The notes under the pieces are model-generated. The model ran no database searches, was not told the origin of the DNA, and worked only from the letters and a program-made list of their open reading frames with translations. DNA of 64,000 nucleotides from UBA12567 sp964598425 (GTDB lineage Bacteria; Planctomycetota; Phycisphaerae; Phycisphaerales; SM1A02), in contig CAZRBV010000004.1 in the NCBI GenBank assembly GCA_964598425.1, forward strand, positions 15,602 to 79,601, written 5' to 3'. Both the position numbers and the translations under genes were made by a program. Shown here one piece after another: positions 54,630-62,139 of this stretch (positions are counted from its first letter, which is position 1; every line of letters begins with the position of its first letter).

Positions 54630-56018
54630 CTAGGAGCCGCAAGGACCCCAGACTGAGATAAGCAGAAGCAGATCGTCGACGCCGGTCTGGCCGTCACCGT
54701 CTACATCCCCCTGCGAGCCGCCTCCACTCCAGCCTTCAAGCACGGCAAGCAAGTCGTTCACGCCAACGTCGCCGTCCCCATCAAGGTCCCCTTGGCATCC
54801 ACACGGATCGAGCAGCCCGGACCAGGCATATACAGCACCGCTGTCTGGCTGATACAGCGCGCCGGTGACCACAATGTCCCCCTGCACATCCACCGCCCAT
54901 CCGAACTCCGACTCCGCGGCAGGAACGGGCTGCGACATGGTCGCGATCGGTTTCCATTCAACATCGCCACCGACATGCTTCATTACATCGATGCGTCCGC
55001 CATTGACGCCTTCGACCTGGGCATACCTTGAGCCAACCACGAGGAAGTCACCCGACAACGACACGGACACGCCAAACTGCGCATCAGATTGCGGCTCCGG
55101 CGGATCAAGTCGCGCCCCAACCCATCCGTCGAACACACGATCAAGAATCCACACGCTTCCTGCATCCACCTCAGACGTGTCGTCTCGGTAGCATCCCGCA
55201 GCCATCCGATCACCGTTCACGGACACAGCGAACCCGAAGTAGTCCTCCGGAGAACCTGTTGTCTCCATCGACATGAACCACTCCTGTGACCAGATCGAGC
55301 CGACGCAACTCCAGAGCACAATCTCACCCCGACCTTCGTGTGCCCATGGCGCTCCGGCGAGGATGCGATTTCCGTCTGCGGCCAGACCGAGCCCGAGTTG
55401 ATGCCCTTCGGCGAGCGATGGCTGCACGATCTTCGCCGCGTGCGTCCAGTTGCCATCGGCGTCTCGATCAAACACATGGATGGACCCCGAAGATGCGCCC
55501 TGATCATCATCGAGAGGCGCCCCAACGGCGCAGAATCCATCTCCAAATGCCACAGTGCGGCCAAATGCATCTTCGACACCGGGGTCTGGCGGCAGCAGCT
55601 TCTGCGGAGCCGACCAGTCGCCCACGGCGTCTCGGGTGAAAACATACGCAGCGCCCGAGTTACTGCCAAAGGCGTCATTGAACCAGGCGCCGGCGACAAT
55701 CACGCCGTCCTGAATATCAACATCGACTCCAAGCATGTCACCCCATCCCGCGTCCTCTGCGATAAGCCTCGCCTCATGCACCCAAGCACCATCGTGCAAT
55801 CGGTAGACGTACACGGCACCAGTCGCCCATGCCAATCCAGTCTCGAGCGGCGCGCCGACGGCCATCAACGACCCATCGATTGCCACAGCGCTTCCGAGCA
55901 TAGCCTCAAACCCCAGATCGCCAGGCACTTCGACATTCATCGCGCACGGCGCTGCAATCACAGCCCCGGTCGCCACAGCAAGCGCCCCGGCTCCCGCCGA
56001 AGCGAGCCAGCCGATCAT
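54630..56018 (-). CDS. Secreted FG-GAP/beta-propeller repeat protein with dockerin-like tail
   Basis: A 462-aa protein. A start at 56018 is chosen because it overlaps the previous stop as ATGA and opens an Ala-rich signal peptide; 56033 is possible. Residues from about 40 to 380 contain six or seven repeats built on G-x-x-[VA]-A-x-G-x-P/A-[YW] with V-x-V-F-x-R, typical of FG-GAP propeller blades. The last 60 residues carry two dockerin-like repeats (D-L-D-G-D-G-D-V-G-V-N-D-L-L and D-V-D-G-D-G-Q-T-G-V-D-D-L-L) ending in W-G-P-C. Probably cell-surface; ligand unknown. Confidence 0.83.
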   Translation of the reverse strand: MIGWLASAGAGALAVATGAVIAAPCAMNVEVPGDLGFEAMLGSAVAIDGSLMAVGAPLETGLAWATGAVYVYRLHDGAWVHEARLIAEDAGWGDMLGVDVDIQDGVIVAGAWFNDAFGSNSGAAYVFTRDAVGDWSAPQKLLPPDPGVEDAFGRTVAFGDGFCAVGAPLDDDQGASSGSIHVFDRDADGNWTHAAKIVQPSLAEGHQLGLGLAADGNRILAGAPWAHEGRGEIVLWSCVGSIWSQEWFMSMETTGSPEDYFGFAVSVNGDRMAAGCYRDDTSEVDAGSVWILDRVFDGWVGARLDPPEPQSDAQFGVSVSLSGDFLVVGSRYAQVEGVNGGRIDVMKHVGGDVEWKPIATMSQPVPAAESEFGWAVDVQGDIVVTGALYQPDSGAVYAWSGLLDPCGCQGDLDGDGDVGVNDLLAVLEGWSGGGSQGDVDGDGQTGVDDLLLLISVWGPCGS

Positions 56019-56626
56019 GAACAGGGGCCCCACGCCTCAAGAACTGCAAGCAGATCATCGACGCCAATCGTTCCATCGCCGTTGACATCGAAGGGGCTCC
56101 CGGATCCTCCCCAGTCGCCAAGCAGCGCCAGCACCTCATCCACGCCAACGACCCCATCACCTGATCCTTCTGGATAGACATCGGCTTCGCAGCCACTCAC
56201 GTCGACGATGTCCGACCAATCAACGTCGATGACCTCATCGGGCGGTGTTACGAAAATCACGTCTTCAGCGAAAGCCAGCGTTTCACCGGTCACGACAAAG
56301 TCAATGGTGACAAAGTGCACGGGATCGGTCGTCGGCGGCAGCGGCGATTGCCCCATCGTGAATCCGATAGCCGTTGCCTCTCCATTGTAGAGCTGCCACC
56401 CACTTTCGCCGCACCATCCATCCCGGACGCTGATGAGTTCCAGCCCGGCGACATCGAACTGAAAGGCGATCATGGATTCATCACATGACCACATCAGGTC
56501 GGCAGAGCCATTCCCATCGGGCGTGAACTCATAGTCGCCCCAGGTCAGCGAACACGCCGCAAGCCCAGTACTGGTCACCGCGCAGACCATTCCCGTTGCG
56601 CATGCCAAGGTTGCAGGGTCAATCAT
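56015..56626 (-). CDS. Secreted protein with dockerin-like tail
   Basis: A 203-aa protein of unknown function. The first 25 residues (A-T-G-M-V-C-A-V-T-S-T) are only weakly signal-like and carry cysteines. A beta-rich domain (about 28-140), resembling cohesin-type or DUF-type Ig folds with V-H-F-V-T-I-D-F-V-V, precedes two dockerin-like repeats (G-S-G-D-G-V-V-G-V-D-E and D-V-N-G-D-G-T-I-G-V-D-D) ending W-G-P-C-S. Coupled by ATGA to the FG-GAP gene, so the two probably work together. Confidence 0.72.
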   Translation of the reverse strand: MIDPATLACATGMVCAVTSTGLAACSLTWGDYEFTPDGNGSADLMWSCDESMIAFQFDVAGLELISVRDGWCGESGWQLYNGEATAIGFTMGQSPLPPTTDPVHFVTIDFVVTGETLAFAEDVIFVTPPDEVIDVDWSDIVDVSGCEADVYPEGSGDGVVGVDEVLALLGDWGGSGSPFDVNGDGTIGVDDLLAVLEAWGPCS

Positions 56627-56732
56627 TACACCGCTCCTTTCGCCTTCCCGAGTCCACTATCGCTTTGCAACGTGATTCGTCAAGGACCAAATCTCGCGGG
56701 ACCCGCCGTCGAACTGCGAACCACCTTTGGTG

Positions 56733-56782
56733 CCCCCCCAACAGGCCACCCCCCCCCAACAGGCCACCCCCCCAACAGGTCA
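56733..56782. repeat. Three tandem C-tract repeats (G-rich on minus strand)
   Basis: Three imperfect units: C7 then AACAGGCCA (56733-56748), C9 then AACAGGCCA (56749-56766), and C7 then AACAGGTCA (56767-56782). On the minus strand these read as G7, G9 and G7 runs separated by 9 nt. They lie between the second LemA stop codon and the dockerin-tailed gene start. Such runs can form G-quadruplexes and change length by slippage. Confidence 0.9.
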
Positions 56783-56793
56783 GCGACCAGTTC

Positions 56794-57354
56794 TCAGACA
56801 GTAGGAACCGCCCGCTCCGCATGATCGCTGATTTCGAAGAACCCGGCTTCTTCGACGTGCGCGATACCTGCAACAATGCGTGAGGGGAAGGACTCTCGAA
56901 GGGTGTTGAGTTCACGAACGTTGCCGTTGTAGAAGCGCCTCGAGGCGGCGATGCGGTCCTCGGTGTTGCTCAACTCCTCCTGCAAGTCGAGGAAGTTGCG
57001 GTCGGCCTTGAGGTCGGGGTAGGCCTCGGCGACCACAAAGAGCTTGCCGAGTTGCGTAATCAGCCGCTGCTCATCGCCTGATTGCCTCGCTGGATCACCT
57101 GTATTCGCTACTGCCGCGGCGCGGGCCTCAGCAATCGCCTCGAAGACTCTCTTCTCGTGGGCAGCATATCCCTGAACGGTGCGCACGAGGTTGGGGATGA
57201 GGTCATACCGGCGTTTGAGTTCCACATCGACGTCCGCCCAGCTCTCCTCAAGATGTTTGCGAAGCGACACGAACCGGTTGTAGATCACAATACACCACAG
57301 GAGCACGATGAGGACAATGCCTCCGACAATGCACACCGGAACAATCCATTCCAT
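56794..57354 (-). CDS. LemA family protein (second copy)
   Basis: A 186-aa LemA protein. The start at 57354 follows a GGAG ribosome-binding site and opens a membrane helix (about 3-25). L-K-R-R-Y-D-L-I-P-N-L-V near 44-55 and L-S-N-T-E-D-R-I-A-A-S-R near 136-147 are the family blocks. Its partner here is not an M48 protease but the DUF3137-like gene immediately upstream, whose stop codon lies 1 nt before this start. Confidence 0.92.
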   Translation of the reverse strand: MEWIVPVCIVGGIVLIVLLWCIVIYNRFVSLRKHLEESWADVDVELKRRYDLIPNLVRTVQGYAAHEKRVFEAIAEARAAAVANTGDPARQSGDEQRLITQLGKLFVVAEAYPDLKADRNFLDLQEELSNTEDRIAASRRFYNGNVRELNTLRESFPSRIVAGIAHVEEAGFFEISDHAERAVPTV

Positions 57355-57355
57355 A

Positions 57356-58081
57356 TCAATCCTGCTCCCTGTAACGGCCTTCACTCAGGCCGCGCACCAC
57401 ATGATCAGGCCAATGATCGAGAAAGCGGCCGACAAAGTCCAACCGCGACCGGAAGTCTTCCGGCGGCCAGACCTTCTTGTTCGCCACACACATCCAGCCT
57501 TCTTCCATGTCGATGACCGGTGACTCCTCGGCCAGCAGAAACTCCATCATACGCGGATCGAACAGGTCCCAGGCGAACCTCTTGTGCGAACTCGAAACGT
57601 GAAACTTTTTGCTGAACTCCACCGACTCAAAGTCGATGTCATCGAACCCGAAGAAGTCCGTCACCTTGTCGAACAGGTGCTCGCGGCGGAGCAGCAGCTC
57701 TGGAACCCCTTCGTGCGGCAGCGCCACCAGCAGGTAACTGAATCGAACTGTCACGCGCCGCCGGTTTTTCCCCGATCCCGTTTCCACGGTGTACCTGAAG
57801 TCGCCCATCACGACCCGCTGTGTGTTCCCACCCACCGTGGTTTCGCCGCTCAACGTGTTGTACGCAATGCGGCTCGTGCCATCACGAAAGATCGCAAACT
57901 GAGCGAACCGCTCATCGTGGCCGCGATCATCATGCGCTGAGTAGCGAAGTCCCAGTTGATCAGCGAGAGATTGGAGTGCCTCCCGCCGTTTCTTCGCTTG
58001 CTGATGGGCGAAGTAAGCACCGACGCCAGCTATCACCAACACAGCGAGAACAAGGACGACCATGAAGGCGGTGTCCATCAC
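57356..58081 (-). CDS. Membrane-anchored protein, DUF3137-like
   Basis: A 241-aa protein with one N-terminal membrane helix (about 5-25) followed by a charged helix and a beta-rich soluble domain. It contains S-K-K-F-H-V-S-S-S-H-K-R-F-A near 160-173 and P-V-I-D-M-E-E-G-W near 190. This pattern resembles DUF3137-type proteins that are often encoded beside lemA. It starts with GTG overlapping the stop of the large multidomain gene (GTGA) and nearly touches lemA. Function unknown. Confidence 0.75.
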   Translation of the reverse strand: MMDTAFMVVLVLAVLVIAGVGAYFAHQQAKKRREALQSLADQLGLRYSAHDDRGHDERFAQFAIFRDGTSRIAYNTLSGETTVGGNTQRVVMGDFRYTVETGSGKNRRRVTVRFSYLLVALPHEGVPELLLRREHLFDKVTDFFGFDDIDFESVEFSKKFHVSSSHKRFAWDLFDPRMMEFLLAEESPVIDMEEGWMCVANKKVWPPEDFRSRLDFVGRFLDHWPDHVVRGLSEGRYREQD

Positions 58082-61000
58082 CGCACTCCATCAACATGCG
58101 AACGCTTCACGGTCATCACTCCGTTCATCATCTGCCAGTGCCCGGGATACGTGCATACGTAGGGATAGCGTCCCGGGCGTGTTGGTGCCATGAACCGAAG
58201 CCGCTGGGTTTCTCCCTCAAGCACCAGCGGCGAAGCATGCAGGATGCCATCGACATCAGGTACGTAGTGACGCGATTCCGCCTCGCCAGCCGTCCCTTGA
58301 GCGTCGGCTGCCCTGCCAATTCGCCTGAGCGTGCCGGGGCGACCGATGATGAGGTTGTGCGGCATGGCGTCCTTGTTGACAATCACCAGCTCAACTGGCT
58401 GGCCAGCCATCACGTCAAAACGCTTCACGTCATAGACCATCTTGTGCGGCACGGTTCCGATCTCCACGCGCTTGACGCGAAGATGTTCCAGCTCAGCAGG
58501 CCACTCCGCATTCGCGCGTTCCATCGCCAGTGATGCAACCAGTCTTGACTCATCGGATCCACTCGCTGCCCATTGCGACAACACCTGAAGTGACCGCGAT
58601 GTCGGATCGACCGCTGCCAGCGCTGGCATCGCGGCAAGACGCACCGGCAACTCAGAGTCGCCGCCTGGAACAAGATCGGCTCGGTATTCGGGTGCCGGTT
58701 GATCTTCGGCGCTCCACACGGTGGTTCGGTCATCGTCGAGCACAATGACTCTGAATCCATCGAGCCGCTCGTGGTACGGCCGGTCCGTGCGGTTGTGCAG
58801 GGTGATGCGGTCAATCGGAACCTCCGATCCCAGATCTGCCTCCCACCAGGGGTCTGGTTCATCCTCACGTGTGTGCGTCGACGTCCCCGCTGACCAGGCG
58901 CCCGTTGCATCTCCATCAACGGCGCGGCCAGCGATGCCATCCCAATTCGTCGATGACTGTGTACACGCTTGCCCGCGTGCTACATTCTCTCCGCCGCTGA
59001 GTACCTCGACTTCCGCAAGCGTGAGTGTCGCGGGGCCATCAAGTTCCACTCGAACAAACCGACCGATCACTGGTTCGTCTGTGGGCGACGGCCCTGCTGA
59101 AAGAAGTGTTCGGATCATATTGCGGCCGTCACTGCCAACAATGCTCGGCCATCTGGTCGCCGCCGACAGGAGATCAGCCTCCTGCGACATACCTCGCATG
59201 GATGAAGCGTCGGCCCATGCGCTGGGCCATCCAGAGGCGTGCGCACGCGCTGCCCATGCCGCTTCGCGGACGGCTGTGGGTGCAGCGACATCTACTGAAA
59301 GCGCGTCGATCTGATCTTGCAGCGGCACCAGCATCGAGGGATCACGCTTGAGCAGGAGCTGCATTGCCCCTCCAGCCGGGGCGGCCCGAACGGCGTCCCA
59401 CAACTCGGCCGCCACCGACCGGCCCGATTGCTGCGCAAGCCACATTGCGGCAGCGAGCCGCTCAGGTTCACCAGGTGTTGCCCGCGAAAGCACCTCGGCG
59501 GCCGAGAAGTGGCTGAGCGGCTCCGCCACGAGTGACGTATCCGAGAGCCGCGCGAGCCTCCACGACTCCGTACCCGGACCGCCCGGCGTTCCGTACTTCT
59601 TCATCGCTTCGAGCGCCCGAGAACGAACGGCTTTCATACCGGCGTCCATCGGCTGACGCATGGCAAGTCCCATCAGCTCAAGAGCCCGCGGGTCATCCAG
59701 ATAACCGAGCGCCAACATGGCCTCGAGCCTGACACCCGGGTCGGTATCGAGTACTGCAGCTCGAAGACGGTCGATTGCATCAACATCCTCCTGCCATGAC
59801 CGAAGGACAGCCACGGCAGCAGCCCGTGAGCGAGGATCATCGGATGTCAGCACCTGATCAAGAAGTGGTTCATTCAGTACACCGTGCGCCTGGTGGAGCC
59901 AGAGTGCCTCGAGCACATCATGCGCATCTTCTGAGGGCGCCGCCCAGGCCGATGCTTCAGGAAGCACCTCGTCGGCCGGACGCCGCTGCAGCTCCAACCG
60001 ACTCCGCCGAGATCGCCACGGATCGCCAGACTTGAGATTCGCAAGCAACTCGGGGGTTTCCAAGTCCGCAATCGAAGCCCATTCTGTTGGGTCTCGGTCA
60101 TCATTCACTATTCGCCACACGCGCCCATGTGCATGATCGCGACGCGGATCACGAACACTGAACTGCATGTGGCCGACGATCGGATTGGCCCAGTCGAGCA
60201 TATAGATTGCGCCATCAGGTCCGACCTCAACATCAACCGGGCGGCTGGTCGGATCCGTCGAGTACACAAGATCTGGATCGATCGCATCTGCTTCAAAGCC
60301 CGAGTCAACCTCGCTGAGGTCGTACCAGTGCAAGCCGTGATAGCCGATGTTCTGCGGAATCACGAACCGCCCGCGCGCTTCAGCGGGAATGTGTTCACCG
60401 CCGAGTATCTCGGTGCCCCCGCCGGGACGCCGATTGCCAGGCGTGAACGATGGAACGCTGCGAACCTCAGGCCCACCTTTATCGGCATCCGGATACGGAT
60501 GCGCTCCGGCGATGTGACTGAGTCTCCGAGAAGTCGCGCTCGTGCCGTCGGTAATGATGCTTCGACCCCACTCGTCGAAGACGTGACCCCACGGATTCGC
60601 CCAGGGCCATGACGATGCGACTTCAACCTCGGCCGTCTCCGGATCAAACCGATAGACGGCAGCATTGGTCGATCGCGCTGGCCCATACGGCGACTCGATC
60701 TGCGTGTGGTGAAACGTGCCTTCCTGAAAGTAGATGCTTCCGTCGGGTGGACGGGCAAAGGCAGACATCGCATGGTGGCTGTCCTCGGGGCCGAACCCGT
60801 GCAGAACGATTTCCCTCGCGTCGGACACTCCATCACCGTCAGTATCAACCACGTGCAGAAGGTTGGGCTGGCTCACAACCCACGCCTCATCGCCGTTGGT
60901 AGAGAAACCAGTGGGGACATACAGATCGTCAGCGAAAACGGTCAGGGTGTCGGCGCGTCCATCGCGATCGGTGTCCTCCAGCACGACAAGCTTGTCCCGT

Positions 61001-62139
61001 GGCGACTCGCCGGGAACGACATGCGGATAGGTAGGCGCCACAACGACCCACAGCCTTCCGTCGCCGTCAAAATTCATTGCGATGGGGTTTGCCAGATCAG
61101 GAAAGTCTTCCTCGCTTGCGAAACAGCTGATCGACCAGCCAGTTGGCAATACGAAGTTTGCAAGCTGATCAGCGACTCGCGGAACCGGTCGATCCTCAGG
61201 CGGCGTCACGACGGCATCCCAGGCGGGTTCCGAAATCTCAGGAGTTGGCAGCTCCTTCAACCGAGCAGTGAAAGCCCTGGCGTCAAAGTGCTCGCCCGAC
61301 AACAGTGCCGCATCAGCCGCTGCAGCGAGTTCTTCAAGCCGTACGTTCTCCGCGGGGAAGTTGTCATCCCCAAAAGGATTGTGCCGCCGCCCGTACACAT
61401 ACTCGGTGTTGATCGGACGATACCTCTCAAACACAAACCGATTCTTCTCGCGAATCGCATTGAGGCGGTCGACTGGCGCATCGACACCGGCGGCGTTGAT
61501 GCCAAGCCGAACCAGCAACTCGGCAGCCGCGAGCTTGTATCCGGCCTCGTTCAGATGGATTCCGTTGATCGTGAGATCATCATCCCCTGCCATCCAACGC
61601 CTTGATGGGTAGTGCAGATCCACAAACGCGACGTCTCGCTTTGCCGCCTCCTCCCGCATCACCTGCGTGTATCTGCCAAGGTCGAAGGTGTGGCTCGATC
61701 CATCAGGCATTCGGCCCCCGAGCGACTCATGCGCAACGGGCGACACAAGCACAACACGCCGATTCTGATGCGCGTCAAGCCAGGCGGCGAGGTTTTCTCG
61801 GAATGCGGGCAGCCCTTCATCACCCAGAAATGACTCATTCATACCGAAGCATGCGATGATGGTGTCGGCATCGACTCGGTCCAGATGCGCGTCCATGCCC
61901 GCGAAGTTCAGGGGTCGCGGCTGTAGTGCAACCTCGTCCCCGCTCCACCCAAAATTGCGAATGTGCAGATCCGATTCCGGATACGCGGCGCGGAGCCCCG
62001 CCTCAAAAAACGGATAGTGCTGCATGCGCTCGGCAAATGTGTTGCCGACGATGGCAATCGTGTCGCCCGACTGGAGCGACAGCACAGAGGTATCAACCGG
62101 CGCCGCGGCGATCGACATGGCCAGCAGGACTGTGTTCAC
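58078..62139 (-). CDS. Large SGNH hydrolase / PVC beta-propeller / HEAT / discoidin / cupredoxin protein
   Basis: A 1353-aa, apparently exported protein. In order: a short signal-like N-terminus; an SGNH hydrolase (about 20-225) with G-N-T-F, F-G-M-N-E and N-G-I-H-L-N; and a PVC-type beta-propeller (about 325-690). HEAT-like repeats (about 700-960) follow, then an F5/8-type discoidin domain (about 1020-1165). The C-terminal cupredoxin (about 1235-1345) has a type-1 copper site: H in M-P-H-N, C1329, H1334 and M1338, as in azurin. Likely an esterase linked to an electron-carrying copper domain. It is coupled by GTGA to both neighbours. Confidence 0.88.
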   Translation of the reverse strand: MNTVLLAMSIAAAPVDTSVLSLQSGDTIAIVGNTFAERMQHYPFFEAGLRAAYPESDLHIRNFGWSGDEVALQPRPLNFAGMDAHLDRVDADTIIACFGMNESFLGDEGLPAFRENLAAWLDAHQNRRVVLVSPVAHESLGGRMPDGSSHTFDLGRYTQVMREEAAKRDVAFVDLHYPSRRWMAGDDDLTINGIHLNEAGYKLAAAELLVRLGINAAGVDAPVDRLNAIREKNRFVFERYRPINTEYVYGRRHNPFGDDNFPAENVRLEELAAAADAALLSGEHFDARAFTARLKELPTPEISEPAWDAVVTPPEDRPVPRVADQLANFVLPTGWSISCFASEEDFPDLANPIAMNFDGDGRLWVVVAPTYPHVVPGESPRDKLVVLEDTDRDGRADTLTVFADDLYVPTGFSTNGDEAWVVSQPNLLHVVDTDGDGVSDAREIVLHGFGPEDSHHAMSAFARPPDGSIYFQEGTFHHTQIESPYGPARSTNAAVYRFDPETAEVEVASSWPWANPWGHVFDEWGRSIITDGTSATSRRLSHIAGAHPYPDADKGGPEVRSVPSFTPGNRRPGGGTEILGGEHIPAEARGRFVIPQNIGYHGLHWYDLSEVDSGFEADAIDPDLVYSTDPTSRPVDVEVGPDGAIYMLDWANPIVGHMQFSVRDPRRDHAHGRVWRIVNDDRDPTEWASIADLETPELLANLKSGDPWRSRRSRLELQRRPADEVLPEASAWAAPSEDAHDVLEALWLHQAHGVLNEPLLDQVLTSDDPRSRAAAVAVLRSWQEDVDAIDRLRAAVLDTDPGVRLEAMLALGYLDDPRALELMGLAMRQPMDAGMKAVRSRALEAMKKYGTPGGPGTESWRLARLSDTSLVAEPLSHFSAAEVLSRATPGEPERLAAAMWLAQQSGRSVAAELWDAVRAAPAGGAMQLLLKRDPSMLVPLQDQIDALSVDVAAPTAVREAAWAARAHASGWPSAWADASSMRGMSQEADLLSAATRWPSIVGSDGRNMIRTLLSAGPSPTDEPVIGRFVRVELDGPATLTLAEVEVLSGGENVARGQACTQSSTNWDGIAGRAVDGDATGAWSAGTSTHTREDEPDPWWEADLGSEVPIDRITLHNRTDRPYHERLDGFRVIVLDDDRTTVWSAEDQPAPEYRADLVPGGDSELPVRLAAMPALAAVDPTSRSLQVLSQWAASGSDESRLVASLAMERANAEWPAELEHLRVKRVEIGTVPHKMVYDVKRFDVMAGQPVELVIVNKDAMPHNLIIGRPGTLRRIGRAADAQGTAGEAESRHYVPDVDGILHASPLVLEGETQRLRFMAPTRPGRYPYVCTYPGHWQMMNGVMTVKRSHVDGVR

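Noticed and set aside
56619..56915. 98-codon minus-strand frame across the C-tract repeats giving a Gly/Leu/Trp repeat peptide
   Set aside because: It overlaps the certain LemA gene in another frame and derives its repeats from the C-tracts. No ribosome-binding site.
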